A DNA stretch of 34,599 bases from DASQUK01 sp035641315 (GTDB lineage: Bacteria > Actinomycetota > Acidimicrobiia > Acidimicrobiales > VFJN01): the NCBI GenBank assembly GCA_035641315.1, contig DASQUK010000066.1:1-34599 (forward strand), given 5' to 3'. Position numbers and translations under genes: made by a program. The notes beneath the pieces are model-generated. The model was not told where the DNA came from. It saw only the letters and a program-made list of their open reading frames with translations, and did no database searches. Below, piece after piece: positions 23,134 through 31,816 of the stretch. Positions within the stretch are counted from its first letter, which is position 1; every line of letters begins with the position of its first letter.

Positions 23134-23934
23134 TTAGTGGAAGGTCTCGCCGGCGTTGGTGTCGATCGACTGGCCGGTCATCGCCGCCGACAGGTCCGAC
23201 GCCAGGAAGATCACGGCCCGGGCGCACTCCTCGTCGGTCGCGAGGTCGGGCAGGGACACGTCGTCCCGCATTCGTTGCAGCTGCTGCTCGACGGTCATGC
23301 CCCGCTCCTCGGCGAGGCGGGGCAGGCCGCGCTGGAGCGGCTCGCCCCACATGCGGCCCGGCACCACCGTGTTGACCCGGATCCGGTACGGCCCCAGCTC
23401 CCGGGCCAGCACCTGCGCGGCGGTGAGCAGCGCCGCCTTCGATGCCGCGTAGGGTCCCCGACCGGGGAACACCCGCCGCACGATCTGCGACCCGACGAAC
23501 ACGACCGACCCGCCGCCGCGCCGCTTGAGCGCCGGCAGCGCCGCCTTCACCAGGCGCAGGGACCCGAACAGGTTCACCTCGAACGCCGGCCGCCAATCGT
23601 CGAGGTCGGCGCTCTCGAGCGTGGCGCCGCGGGTCATGGCCGCGGCGTTGGCGACGACGCAATCGACCCCGCCGAACGAGTCCTCGGCGCCGGCCACCAG
23701 CGCCGCACAGTCGGCGTCGCGGGTGACGTCGCAGCGCCCGAACGCGGCCACCCGCCCGTAGCGTGCGCACAGCTCGCCGGCCAGCCCCTCGCCGAAGTCG
23801 GCGGAGCGCGCCCCCATCATCACCGACGCTCCCGCCGCACAGGCGTTCTCGACGATGTGGCGACCGAGACCAGGGCCCACACCGCTGAGCACGACGACAC
23901 GTCCCTCGAGCAAGCCCTTTGCGGTATCTGTCAA
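23134..23934 (-). CDS. Short-chain dehydrogenase/reductase
   Basis: SDR of 266 aa. The cofactor motif is LSGVGPGLGRHIVE (GxxxGxG), followed by MGARSAD after strand 2 (possible NADP preference). The family NNAG is altered to VANAAAM. The catalytic Ser is in VFVGSQIV and the Tyr/Lys pair in YAASKAAL. The C-terminus ASDLSAAMTGQSIDTNAG is typical. The start is TTG at 23934, with GGGAGGG a suitable distance upstream; no ATG is available. A probable alcohol or 3-hydroxyacyl dehydrogenase in the same regulon as the amidohydrolases, judging from the operator upstream. It is divergent from the solute-binding protein gene. Confidence 0.88.
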   Translation of the reverse strand: MTDTAKGLLEGRVVVLSGVGPGLGRHIVENACAAGASVMMGARSADFGEGLAGELCARYGRVAAFGRCDVTRDADCAALVAGAEDSFGGVDCVVANAAAMTRGATLESADLDDWRPAFEVNLFGSLRLVKAALPALKRRGGGSVVFVGSQIVRRVFPGRGPYAASKAALLTAAQVLARELGPYRIRVNTVVPGRMWGEPLQRGLPRLAEERGMTVEQQLQRMRDDVSLPDLATDEECARAVIFLASDLSAAMTGQSIDTNAGETFH

Positions 23935-23957
23935 GGCGGTTCCCTCCCTGCGGGCAG

Positions 23958-23972
23958 TCGAACGTTCGGTAG
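23958..23972 (-). promoter_or_regulatory. CNACCNNNCGTTTGG-like site, SDR / SBP
   Basis: On the minus strand CTACCGAACGTTCGA matches 9 of 11 fixed positions and contains the palindrome CGAACGTTCG. It lies 23 bp before the SDR start and between the divergent SDR and solute-binding-protein genes. It is the weakest of the five sites. Confidence 0.4.
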
Positions 23973-24045
23973 ATTCTCGCCGATCTCACGATCGGGTTCA
24001 CACCATGCGGCCAGATGCGTGCCGCACCACACCTAGAGGGGAATC

Positions 24046-25671
24046 ATGCGACGGCGATCCCGACTCATTGCATTGCTGACGGCGTTCCTGCTGTTGGCCT
24101 CGGCCTGCGGCGACGACAGCGACGGCGACAGTGCCGCGGACACGGGGGACGACGGCTCCGGCACGTCAAGCGCGCCCGCGAGCGACGACGAGGCCTGCAC
24201 CGAGGACCGCGCCGGCGGCGAGGTCACGTTCGGCACGCTGATCCCGACCTCGAGCCTCGACCCCACGGTGGCGCTCGGGTCCGGCAGCGCCGGGGCGGTC
24301 GAGCTGACGGCGCTCAACGACACGTTGTTGCGCTACGACCCCGAGTCCGGGGAGTTCGAGCCGCACGTGGCCGAGTCGTTCGAGGCCAGCGACGACCTCA
24401 CGGAGTGGACGATCACCCTGCGCGAGGGCATCACCTTCGGCAACGGCGACCCGCTGACCACCGAGGCCGTCCGCTACAGCATGGATCGGATGAAGCAGGC
24501 GTCGGTGTCGTCGGCGCAGGGTGCCAACCAGATCGCCGAGATGGAGATCGTCGACGACCGCACCATGGTCTTCCATCTCACCGGCCCGGTCGGCGACTTC
24601 GCCTACGTGCTGGCCGAGGACGCCGGCAGCATCGTCAACCCTGCCGTGGTGGAGGCCATGGGCCCCGAAGCCTTCGGACTCAACCCGGCCGGCGCCGGCG
24701 TGGGGCCCTACGAGATCGAGCGCTTTGCCCCCAACGAAGAGGTGGTCATGACCGCCAAGGACGACTACTGGGGCGGGCCGGTCTGCATCGACACCCTGCG
24801 CTTCGTCTGGGTGCAGGGTGGGCAGGCCACCTACGACGCGTTCCAGACGGGCGAGCTCGACATGGCGTTCATCACGGAGCCGCCGGTCGTGGCGCGGGCC
24901 AAGGACGACGGCGTGACCGGCTACGGCAACGTCGCCGGCGCCCACCAGAACCTCTACATGAATCAGGGCATCGCCGGTGAGGCGGTGACGAGCGACCTCC
25001 GGGTCCGCCAGGCCATCGCCCACGCCCTCGACCTCGACACGCTCAACGAGCGGGTGGCCGACGGCGAGGGCATCCCCACGTCGCTGCTGCTGCCACCCGA
25101 CAGCCCGATCGGCGCGGAGGGCGCCGAGGAGATCGAGAACGACCCCGACCTGGCCACCGAGCTGATCGACGAGTACAAGGCCGAGACCGGCTGGGACGGT
25201 GGCATCCGCCTCCTCGGCGGTGACACGCCCGAAGGGCAGGAGATGACGATCACCGTGGAGGCCATGCTGGAAGCCGTCGGGCTCGAGGTCACGGTCGAGA
25301 ACGTGCCCCAGGAGAGCCTGACCGAGCGGGTCGTCATCAACCCCAACTTCGATCTGGTGCTGTGGGGTCAATCGATCTTCGAGGAGTCGCCGATGGCGCG
25401 GCTCAACGCCTGGGAGTCGGACAGCACCCGCAACCGGACGGGCTACGGCGACCCGGACATGGACCAGGCGCTGGAGCAGCTGCGGATGGCCGTCACCCGC
25501 GACGACAAGCGCGAGGCCATGAGCGAGGTCCAACAGGTCTGGAACGAGACCGTGCCGTCCGCCGTCCTGTTCGCCCGCGAGGAGTTCGTGGCGACGTCGG
25601 ACAGCATCCACGGGCTGGTGTACTCCCGGGACACCGTCCCCATGTTCCACGACGCCTACATCGAGGAGTAG
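24046..25671 (+). CDS. ABC transporter solute-binding lipoprotein (family 5)
   Basis: Extracytoplasmic binding protein of 541 aa of the SBP_bac_5 (oligopeptide/dipeptide/nickel) class. It has an Arg-rich signal peptide, a hydrophobic core, lipobox LASAC with C21, and an Asp/Ser-rich tether to about residue 50. The mature two-lobe protein shows the family signature (FEPHVAESFEASDD, then REGITFGNGDPLTTEAVRYSMDRM) and LRVRQAIAHALD later. It should capture a peptide-like or other organic solute outside the membrane. The ATG at 24046 has AGAGGGG upstream. No permease or ATPase genes follow: it ends at a strong terminator, so it is an orphan that must use a transporter from elsewhere. Confidence 0.93.
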   Translation: MRRRSRLIALLTAFLLLASACGDDSDGDSAADTGDDGSGTSSAPASDDEACTEDRAGGEVTFGTLIPTSSLDPTVALGSGSAGAVELTALNDTLLRYDPESGEFEPHVAESFEASDDLTEWTITLREGITFGNGDPLTTEAVRYSMDRMKQASVSSAQGANQIAEMEIVDDRTMVFHLTGPVGDFAYVLAEDAGSIVNPAVVEAMGPEAFGLNPAGAGVGPYEIERFAPNEEVVMTAKDDYWGGPVCIDTLRFVWVQGGQATYDAFQTGELDMAFITEPPVVARAKDDGVTGYGNVAGAHQNLYMNQGIAGEAVTSDLRVRQAIAHALDLDTLNERVADGEGIPTSLLLPPDSPIGAEGAEEIENDPDLATELIDEYKAETGWDGGIRLLGGDTPEGQEMTITVEAMLEAVGLEVTVENVPQESLTERVVINPNFDLVLWGQSIFEESPMARLNAWESDSTRNRTGYGDPDMDQALEQLRMAVTRDDKREAMSEVQQVWNETVPSAVLFAREEFVATSDSIHGLVYSRDTVPMFHDAYIEE

Positions 25672-25681
25672 CCAAGCGCGA

Positions 25682-25727
25682 TTCTGCCCGCGCTCACCGG
25701 CGATATCGGCGGTGAGCGCGGGCAGAA
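25682..25727. terminator. Strong bidirectional terminator
   Basis: A perfect 17-bp stem (TTCTGCCCGCGCTCACC with its complement at 25711-25727) encloses a 12-nt loop that itself contains the palindrome CGATATCG. It lies between the convergent solute-binding-protein and amidohydrolase B genes. Confidence 0.85.
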
Positions 25728-25741
25728 CGCCTGCGGGGCTG

Positions 25742-26968
25742 TCAGTCGGACTTGGCCGGGGGCTCCGACGGCGTGAACCGGTAGAGGCGCTCGGCGTTGC
25801 CCCGCAGGATCTTGTACTGCACGTCCTCGGGCAGGCCGTTCAACCGCTCGTGGGCGAGCTTGATCGAGTGGGGCCACGTCGTGTCGGAGTGCGGGTAGTC
25901 CGTCTCGATCATGACGTTGTCCTCGCCGACGACATCGAGCATGCGCAGCCCGGTCATGTCGTCGATGAAGCAGCCGTAGAAGTGCTCGCGGTAGTCGCGG
26001 TACACGTCGATGGCATGTACGTCGACGTCCTGGTTGACGGCGTGCGCCCCCTCGGCCGAGCCCTGGTACTGCAGGCCCTTGGCCACCCAGTACTTCTGCG
26101 TGTTGAGCACCTGGTTGGCACGCTCCAGGAACCACGGGATCCAGCCGATCGAGCCTTCGGACAGGGCGATCTTGGTGCCGGGGAACCGCTGCAGCAGGCC
26201 GCTGAAGATCCACGACAGCATGCAGCCCGCCGGCCGGATCGCCCCCATCGACATGTTGGCCATGAACGGCGAGTTCGACGACACCTTGTACATGGTCGAC
26301 GACGAGCCGATGTGGATGGACAGGACCTGCTCGTTGTCCTGCGCGGCGGCGATCACCGGGTCCCAGTAGCGGCTGGGATCGTGGATGGTCGGAAGGCCGA
26401 GGGGCTCGAAGTTCTCGGAGAAGCAGAAGGAGTGCGATCCCTTGGCCGCCGTGCGCTCGATCTCCTGGACCGCGAGCTGCGGGTCCCAGAGGGGGATGAT
26501 CGTGAGCGGGATGTACCGTCCCGGCGCCGTGGCGCACCACTCGTCGATCATCCAGTCGTTGTAGGCCTTGACGCACAGGAGCGCGAGCTCCTTGTCCGAG
26601 GCCTCGTAGAACAGCTGGCCGCAGAAGCGCGGGATCGACGGGAAGTTCAGCGACCCCAGGATCCCGGCCTCGTCCATGTCGGCGAGCCGGGCCTTGGGGT
26701 CGTAGCAGCCGGGGCGCATCTCGCTGTACGGGAAGCCCTCGACGGTGATGTCCTCGGGGCGGCGACCGGCCGTGGCACCGAGCCCCCCGGTGATCGTCTT
26801 CTTGTCCTCGTAGACCCAGTACTCCTGGCCGTCGGACTCGGTGATCATCCGCGGCGCGACGTCGTGGTACTTCTTCGGCAACCGGTCGAGCCACACGTTC
26901 GGTGGCTCGATCACGTGATCGTCGACGGACACCATCCAGTCGAGGTCGAGCTTGGTCTCACCACTCAT
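25742..26968 (-). CDS. Amidohydrolase_2 family protein B
   Basis: TIM-barrel hydrolase or decarboxylase of 408 aa. The N-terminal metal strand reads SVDDHVIEPPNVW, a common form in actinobacterial Amidohydrolase_2 proteins. LSIHIGSSS supplies the central His, and MIETDYPHSDT the catalytic Asp followed by His. SLNFPSIPRFCGQLF is another family segment. It is more distant from paralogues A and C than they are from each other, judging by the motifs. The ATG at 26968 has GAGGGG 8 bp upstream, preferred over a frame start at 26998 that would sit inside the operator. It is divergent from the VOC-LLM operon across a 22-bp near-palindrome. Confidence 0.88.
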   Translation of the reverse strand: MSGETKLDLDWMVSVDDHVIEPPNVWLDRLPKKYHDVAPRMITESDGQEYWVYEDKKTITGGLGATAGRRPEDITVEGFPYSEMRPGCYDPKARLADMDEAGILGSLNFPSIPRFCGQLFYEASDKELALLCVKAYNDWMIDEWCATAPGRYIPLTIIPLWDPQLAVQEIERTAAKGSHSFCFSENFEPLGLPTIHDPSRYWDPVIAAAQDNEQVLSIHIGSSSTMYKVSSNSPFMANMSMGAIRPAGCMLSWIFSGLLQRFPGTKIALSEGSIGWIPWFLERANQVLNTQKYWVAKGLQYQGSAEGAHAVNQDVDVHAIDVYRDYREHFYGCFIDDMTGLRMLDVVGEDNVMIETDYPHSDTTWPHSIKLAHERLNGLPEDVQYKILRGNAERLYRFTPSEPPAKSD

Positions 26969-26989
26969 GTCGTGCACCCCTCGTTGGCT

Positions 26990-27011
26990 AACTTCCAAAC
27001 GTATGGTAGTT
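26990..27011. promoter_or_regulatory. CNACCNNNCGTTTGG site within a 22-bp dyad
   Basis: On the minus strand CTACCATACGTTTGG (26995-27009) matches all 11 fixed positions, 26 bp before the amidohydrolase B start. It is embedded in a dyad of form AACTnCCAnACGTnTGGnAGTT in which only two base pairs break symmetry. A TATGGT -10-like box for the divergent VOC gene (27002-27007) lies inside. Confidence 0.6.
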
Positions 27012-27049
27012 CACCTGCATCCGGCGATCACACCGAGGGGCGCAGGGAT

Positions 27050-27916
27050 ATGGTCAGCGACATGACCGCCATCCGTGGCCTTTGGCACGCCACCGCCATG
27101 GCGCGGGACTACGACGGCTTGCTCGGCCCACTGCAGCGGTTGTTCGGTGCGGTGGTGATGCACGACCACGTGTCCGAGGACCCGGCCGTCGGTCGGCGGG
27201 GAGGCATGGTGTGGTTGGGCGACAACTCGATCGAGATCGGTGCTCCCGCGGGGGATCGCTCCCCGGTCCGCCGGTTCGTCGACGAGTGGGGCGGCGGCAT
27301 GCACTCCCTCGCACTGGGCGTCGACGACGCCGCCGCCACCCGGGAGCGGCTGGCCGGGCTCGGGGTCGAGCCCGTCGCCGCCGTGTCGGACGACATCTTC
27401 TTCACGCGGCCGGGCGACACCGCCGGCATCCTGCTCGAGTGGTCGGCCATGCTGACCGACGACGATCCCCGGGCCGGCGCCCGCCTGGCGCCCCTGCCGA
27501 GCCCACCGGTCGTGGACGTCGAGCAGTACGCCTTCATCAGCGCGGTCGTCGCCGATCCGCCGGCCGTGGCCTCCCGCCTGGCGCAGCTGTTCGGCACCGA
27601 AGTGGTGCGCCTCGTCCCCGACGCCCCGCCCGACCGCATCGCCGCCATCGTGTCGCTCGTCGACTGCCTGCTGGTGCTGTTCCCGATGCCGCCGGCCGAC
27701 ACCGCCCGCCGGCTGTGGGGCGGCGCCGTCACCCGACCCCGCCTGCACGGCCACGGCCTGCGGGTGGCCGACCTCGGCGCCGCCCGCGCCGCTCTGGCCG
27801 CCGAGGGCATCGAGGCGACCGCCGAGGTGGACGGGTTGGTGCTGCTCGACCCGTCGGCGCTGCCGATCCCCACCTTCCTGTGCGAGCAGCTGCTACCGGA
27901 GGACCCGCGGCCGTGA
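27050..27916 (+). CDS. VOC superfamily protein (two-domain glyoxalase fold)
   Basis: Protein of 288 aa with two vicinal-oxygen-chelate-like modules (about 7-125 and 150-285). HATAMARDYDGLLGPLQRLFG opens the first and YAFISAVVADPPAVASRLAQLFG the second. His and Glu residues at likely metal positions include the H in GMHSLALGV and E in ILLEWS. The family covers glyoxalases, epimerases and extradiol dioxygenases; the reaction here is unknown. The ATG at 27050 (GAGGGG upstream) is preferred over ATG 27062. Its TGA overlaps the GTG of the LLM oxidoreductase by 4 bp. It is divergent from amidohydrolase B across the shared operator. Confidence 0.8.
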   Translation: MVSDMTAIRGLWHATAMARDYDGLLGPLQRLFGAVVMHDHVSEDPAVGRRGGMVWLGDNSIEIGAPAGDRSPVRRFVDEWGGGMHSLALGVDDAAATRERLAGLGVEPVAAVSDDIFFTRPGDTAGILLEWSAMLTDDDPRAGARLAPLPSPPVVDVEQYAFISAVVADPPAVASRLAQLFGTEVVRLVPDAPPDRIAAIVSLVDCLLVLFPMPPADTARRLWGGAVTRPRLHGHGLRVADLGAARAALAAEGIEATAEVDGLVLLDPSALPIPTFLCEQLLPEDPRP

Positions 27917-28893
27917 TCGAGATCAACCTGGCCTACGACATGCGGGCGCCGGACTTCGGCGCGCCGGCCGTCGACCTCTACCGGGCGGCGCTGGAGCAGT
28001 GCGCCTGGGCCGACGAGATCGGGTTCAGCAGCGTCGTGCTCCCCGAGCACCACGCCACCTCGGACGGCTACCTGCCATCCCCCATCGTGCTCGGGTCGGC
28101 GATCGCCGGCGTCACGCGCCGGCTGCTCATCCGCATCAACCTCCTACTGCTGCCGCTCTACCACCCGATCAAGGCGGCCGAGGACCTGGCCGTGCTCGAC
28201 CTCGTCAGCGGCGGCCGGCTGCGGCTGACCGTGGGGGCGGGGTACCGCCCGGAGGAGTACGAGCAGTTCGGTCTCAGCATCAAGCGGCGCCCGTCGCTGA
28301 TGGAGGCCGGCATCGAGACGCTCGTGCAGGCGTGGTCCGGCGAGCCCTTCGAGTACGAGGGCCGGCCGGTGCACGTACTGCCGCGGCCCGCCCAGCAGCC
28401 CCGGCCGCAGATCACGCTCGGGGGCGCGTCGCCGGCGTCGGCCCGGCGGGCGGCGCGCATGGCCGACGACTACGACCCCATCGCCCCGCGCCTGTACGAG
28501 ATCTACCTGGAGGAGCTGGCCAAGCTCGGCAAGCCCGTGCCCGACCCGGTGCCGGAGCGCGGCCAGATGGGCCCGCTGTTCCTGTTCGTGTCCGACGACC
28601 CCGAGCGTGACTGGGCCCGTATCGGATCCCATGCCCTGCACGAGTCCAACGACTACGGCCGCTGGTCGTCGGGGCTGCGCGGCGCCGTGTTCACCGAGGC
28701 GGGCGACGTCGAGGAGCTGCGCCGGCGCGGCGAGTACCTCGTGCTGACGCCCGACGAGTGCGTCGAGTTCGCCCGCGGGCGCCGGTCGCTGACGTTCAAG
28801 CCGCTGATGGGCGGCCTCGATCCCGAGCTGGGTTGGGCCGGCCTCCACCTGTTCGCGGACCAGGTGCTCCCCCGCCTGCAGAAGGAGGACTAG
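27913..28893 (+). CDS. LLM class flavin-dependent oxidoreductase A
   Basis: Luciferase-like monooxygenase of 326 aa with an (alpha/beta)8 barrel using F420 or FMN. Conserved blocks are SSVVLPEHHATSDGYLPSPIVLGSAIAG near the N-terminus, INLLLLPLYHPIKAAEDLAVLDLVSGGRL, VGAGYRPEEYEQFG, and PQITLGGASPASARRAARMADD before the C-terminal helices. The group oxidises organic substrates or reduces via F420; the substrate is unknown. The GTG at 27913 is translationally coupled to the VOC gene, implying consecutive reactions. Its 3' end overlaps the convergent NTF2-like gene by 98 bp. Confidence 0.9.
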   Translation: MIEINLAYDMRAPDFGAPAVDLYRAALEQCAWADEIGFSSVVLPEHHATSDGYLPSPIVLGSAIAGVTRRLLIRINLLLLPLYHPIKAAEDLAVLDLVSGGRLRLTVGAGYRPEEYEQFGLSIKRRPSLMEAGIETLVQAWSGEPFEYEGRPVHVLPRPAQQPRPQITLGGASPASARRAARMADDYDPIAPRLYEIYLEELAKLGKPVPDPVPERGQMGPLFLFVSDDPERDWARIGSHALHESNDYGRWSSGLRGAVFTEAGDVEELRRRGEYLVLTPDECVEFARGRRSLTFKPLMGGLDPELGWAGLHLFADQVLPRLQKED

Positions 28894-29554
28894 GCGGGGG
28901 TGCCGCGCCGCCGCCCTCCGGCTTGACCCGGGGGGCCGGCTCGCCGCGGCGGAACGTCTCCAGGAAGCGGTACAGCTCGGCCGGCGGCTTCACCGGGCGG
29001 TCGCCGTACTCGAGGTCGTCCCAGAACTCCCGCCAGCTCGGGAAGGCGTCGTGGAACGAGCCCTCCGCCCACTCGCGGCCCGGCACCCGGAGCTTCTTCT
29101 CGCCGATCGGCGGCTTGGTCATGTCCGTCTCGTACCAGTACAGCGGCGTGCGCCGCTGGAAGTACCACACGCCGTCGCGCCGCTCGTAGCGGTCGAGGTA
29201 GATCATCATCTCGAAGACCCACGCGTCGCCGTGGTCGAGGTCGTTGCGCGAATAGACGATGCCGCTGGCGAGGTCGGGCGTCTCGAAGTCGATGATGTGG
29301 CCCGCCACGCCGTGCGCCGACCCCACGCTGTTGCGCATCGTGTCGGTGTACCAGCGCTTGAGCGCCTGCCGCCCACGCCGCTTCCCGGGAACGCCGACGT
29401 CCGCGACGAACAGGTTGGCCATGGCGTCGAAGTCCCGCATGTCCAGCGACAGCGCGTACTTGGCCGGGAGCTGGCGAATCTGGTCCAGCGACTCCAGCCG
29501 GTCGATCCGCGCCAGCAGCCTCTCGGCCTCGACCGTCCGGGTATCGGCGGTCAC
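28796..29554 (-). CDS. NTF2/SnoaL-like protein
   Basis: Protein of 252 aa whose residues 8-150 fit a SnoaL-like cone fold: an N-terminal helix with IRQLPAKYALSLDMRDFDAMANLFVADV, then FYTD-like RWYTDTMR, HGVAGHIIDF, and YLDRYERRDGVWYFQRRTPLYWY. Relatives are dehydratases, isomerases, hydrolases or ring-hydroxylating accessory proteins. The last 40 residues are Gly/Pro-rich and run antisense over the LLM gene for 98 bp, so a frameshift or later-acquired tail is possible. The GTG at 29554 overlaps the EthD-like gene stop by 4 bp, so the two form an operon. Confidence 0.8.
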   Translation of the reverse strand: MTADTRTVEAERLLARIDRLESLDQIRQLPAKYALSLDMRDFDAMANLFVADVGVPGKRRGRQALKRWYTDTMRNSVGSAHGVAGHIIDFETPDLASGIVYSRNDLDHGDAWVFEMMIYLDRYERRDGVWYFQRRTPLYWYETDMTKPPIGEKKLRVPGREWAEGSFHDAFPSWREFWDDLEYGDRPVKPPAELYRFLETFRRGEPAPRVKPEGGGAAPPPSPPSAGGGAPGPRTGGGRPNPARDRGRPSAA

Positions 29555-30351
29555 CACAGCTGGTCGGCGTAGGTGTCGGTGCCCACCACCGTGGGGAGGA
29601 ACGGCGCCGCGAACGTGACCCGCCCCCTGCCGCCGTCGTCGATCGCGCCCGCGTAGTCGCGGAACCCGGCCCACAGCTCCGTCGGCTCCCGGTCGAGGAA
29701 GGAGAGCTGGACCAGCCGCTGCGGCGTGCCGCCGCTGGCGCCGAGCGGCATAGGCGAGGCGGCATCGTCGGCCTGGCGCTGGCCCCGCACGGTCCACGAC
29801 GACACGTTGGCCACCCCGCCGCCGGACAGCAGCTTGGGCGCGGCCTCGGCCTCCACCCACGCCTGCAGCTCGTCGGTGGTGGTGCCGTCGGCGGGCTCGA
29901 GGCTCAGGACCGCGAGCCCGGCGAAGTGGTGGTCCAGCGCGAGGTCGATGGGGACGCCGTCGTCGTCGGCGTACACGGTCGAGTGGTGGTCGTATGTCGC
30001 AGTGTGGGCATGCGTGCGCTCGTTGAAGCCGCGGCCGTTGTTGTACAGCCACCACACCTGCTCGCCCGCCCAGGACTGCCACTCCTCCTCCTGGCCCCGG
30101 TTCACCCAGTAGATCGACAGGTACGACCCGGCATCGGTGGGCTCGGCGAACGGGCTCGTCTCCGGGAAGCGGAGGTCCTTCAGCGCTCGCGGGGCGACCC
30201 AGCGTCGGCCGCTCAGCATCCCCGGGCCGATCATGCACCCGGCGTAGAAGTGGTCGCGCTCGTACCAGCGGTTGTACGCCACCTCGTGGCCCGGGTTCGG
30301 GTCGACCATGGTGAACAGCATCGAGCCGACCTTGATCGGGTAGTCGTCCAT
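29551..30351 (-). CDS. EthD-like dimeric alpha/beta-barrel protein, unknown function
   Basis: Protein of 266 aa, not confidently named. It opens with a strand and a short-chain motif typical of EthD/ferredoxin-like folds (KVGSMLFTMVDPNPGHEVAYNRWYERDHFYAG), and a similar module appears later around LAVLSLEPADGTTTDELQAWVE, suggesting two such folds. Trp- and Tyr-rich segments (WSWAGEQVWWLYNNG style) lie between them. The ATG at 30351 has GAGGGG a few bases upstream; a longer frame is rejected. It is translationally coupled to the NTF2-like gene, so the pair may act together on one substrate. It is divergent from amidohydrolase C. Confidence 0.75.
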   Translation of the reverse strand: MDDYPIKVGSMLFTMVDPNPGHEVAYNRWYERDHFYAGCMIGPGMLSGRRWVAPRALKDLRFPETSPFAEPTDAGSYLSIYWVNRGQEEEWQSWAGEQVWWLYNNGRGFNERTHAHTATYDHHSTVYADDDGVPIDLALDHHFAGLAVLSLEPADGTTTDELQAWVEAEAAPKLLSGGGVANVSSWTVRGQRQADDAASPMPLGASGGTPQRLVQLSFLDREPTELWAGFRDYAGAIDDGGRGRVTFAAPFLPTVVGTDTYADQLW

Positions 30352-30381
30352 TGAACCCCTCCACTCCCCGTGCGCCGGAAT

Positions 30382-30396
30382 CAACCGGTAGTTTGG
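30382..30396 (+). promoter_or_regulatory. CNACCNNNCGTTTGG site, amidohydrolase C / EthD
   Basis: CAACCGGTAGTTTGG matches 10 of 11 fixed positions. It ends 56 bp before the amidohydrolase C ATG and lies 30 bp from the divergent EthD-like gene start, so it may control both directions. Confidence 0.5.
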
Positions 30397-30452
30397 TAGG
30401 GGTGCGCACGCCGCGCAACAGTGTCGGCGGGCGAAGAAACAGGGGGATCGAG

Positions 30453-31739
30453 ATGACCGACGTCTCAACGAGCAGCCGCGGCGTCTACCGGCCCGACGTC
30501 GAGGCGACGCTGCCGTACCGGGTGTTCGACGCGGACAACCACTTCTACCCGCCCGAGGACGCCGAGGTCCGGCACCTGGAGGCGCGCTATCGGGAGCGTG
30601 TGTTCCCCGAGGGGACGACCCACCGCACGCAGGTCGACGTCGTGGGAGACGAGCACAAGGCCAAGACCCTGGGCGAGCACCCGGTGGGCGAGCACGGCGG
30701 CATCAACCCGCTCGAGCTGCCCGAGATGGCGGGTGACATCCCCGTCCCGGGCGCGATGCTCAACAAGCTCAACCCCATGAAGGACCTCGACGCCGAGGGG
30801 CGCGAGCGGCTGGTCGAGACCTTCCGCGGCATGGAACCGGCGTTCCAGGACCGCGACCTGCGGCTGAAGCTGATGGACGACCAGGGCGTCGAGGTGGCGA
30901 TCCTGCACGGCGCCACCCGCATGTACGTCGGTGCGTTCAAGCGCGGCGACGTGGAGGCCGGCTACGCCGCCGCCCGCGCCTGGAACCGCTGGATCCAGGA
31001 CGACTGGGGGTTCGCGCACGAGAACCGGCTGTTCACCCCGGCGTACGTTCCCCTCGTCGACGTGGACGCCGCGGTGGCCGAGCTGGAGCGGGTGATGACC
31101 GAGGGGGCCAAGCTCATCGGTCTCGAGGCCGGCCCGTCGTTCGGCCGCTCACCGGCGGACCCGTACTTCGACCCATTCTGGTCGCGGGTCAACGAGGTCG
31201 GGCTGCCGGTGGTGATCCACCTCGGAACCAGCTACGGCGAGCGGGGCGTGGAGTGGGGCGAGGACCCGAAGACGCCGTACAAGGACTTCAATGCCTTCCA
31301 GTGGCTGGTCTACTGGAGCGACTTCCCGATCATGGAGACCGTGGCCGCCCTGGTGTTCCACAACTTCCTGATCCGGTTCCCCAACATCAACGTGCTGATC
31401 GCCGAGCACGGCACGCCCTGGGTGCCGTACTTCGTCCGCAAGCTCGACCACGCCCACCTGTTGGGGCGTCAGGTCCGCTGGGGTGACCGCCTCCCGGTGC
31501 GCCCCAGCGAGCTGTTCAAGACCCGCTTCGTGGTGGCGCCCTTCCCGGAGGAGAACGTGCAGCGCGCCATCGAGGTGATCGGCGTCGAGCCGCTGGTCTT
31601 CGGCTCTGACTTCCCCCACTCCGAGGGCCTGCCCGATCCCGTGCAGTACGCGACGCGGCTGGAGGGCCTCCCGGAGCCCGACGTCCGGGCCATCATGCGC
31701 GGCAACCTCGAACGGTTCCTGGCTGGCGTGCGGGGGTAG
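30453..31739 (+). CDS. Amidohydrolase_2 family protein C
   Basis: TIM-barrel hydrolase or decarboxylase of 428 aa. VFDADNHFYPPEDAE resembles paralogue A at the first metal strand. VVIHLGTSYG supplies the central His and LVFGSDFPHSEGLPDP the catalytic Asp. The AMLNKLNPMKDLDAEGRERL segment and DRDLRLKLMDDQGVEVAILHG are typical of the actinobacterial subgroup. A distinct N-terminal insert (about 60-115) separates it from A. The ATG at 30453 has AGGGGG upstream. It is followed by a perfect 16-bp palindrome between convergent genes. The substrate is unknown. Confidence 0.9.
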   Translation: MTDVSTSSRGVYRPDVEATLPYRVFDADNHFYPPEDAEVRHLEARYRERVFPEGTTHRTQVDVVGDEHKAKTLGEHPVGEHGGINPLELPEMAGDIPVPGAMLNKLNPMKDLDAEGRERLVETFRGMEPAFQDRDLRLKLMDDQGVEVAILHGATRMYVGAFKRGDVEAGYAAARAWNRWIQDDWGFAHENRLFTPAYVPLVDVDAAVAELERVMTEGAKLIGLEAGPSFGRSPADPYFDPFWSRVNEVGLPVVIHLGTSYGERGVEWGEDPKTPYKDFNAFQWLVYWSDFPIMETVAALVFHNFLIRFPNINVLIAEHGTPWVPYFVRKLDHAHLLGRQVRWGDRLPVRPSELFKTRFVVAPFPEENVQRAIEVIGVEPLVFGSDFPHSEGLPDPVQYATRLEGLPEPDVRAIMRGNLERFLAGVRG

Positions 31740-31773
31740 ACCCCGCCACCCCCCACGTTTTCGGGCCTGAGAT

Positions 31774-31789
31774 GGTCGCTATAGCGACC
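31774..31789. terminator. Palindromic terminator
   Basis: GGTCGCTATAGCGACC is a perfect 16-bp palindrome between the convergent amidohydrolase C and LLM B genes. A wider imperfect pairing (TGAGATGG with CCATTTCA) surrounds it. Confidence 0.6.
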
Positions 31790-31816
31790 TTCGGCCATTT
31801 CAGTGCCCAGAACGCG

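Noticed and set aside
25712..27049. N-terminal extension of the VOC gene on the plus strand
   Set aside because: This stretch is antisense to amidohydrolase B, and the VOC fold begins right after the ATG at 27050, which has its own ribosome binding site.
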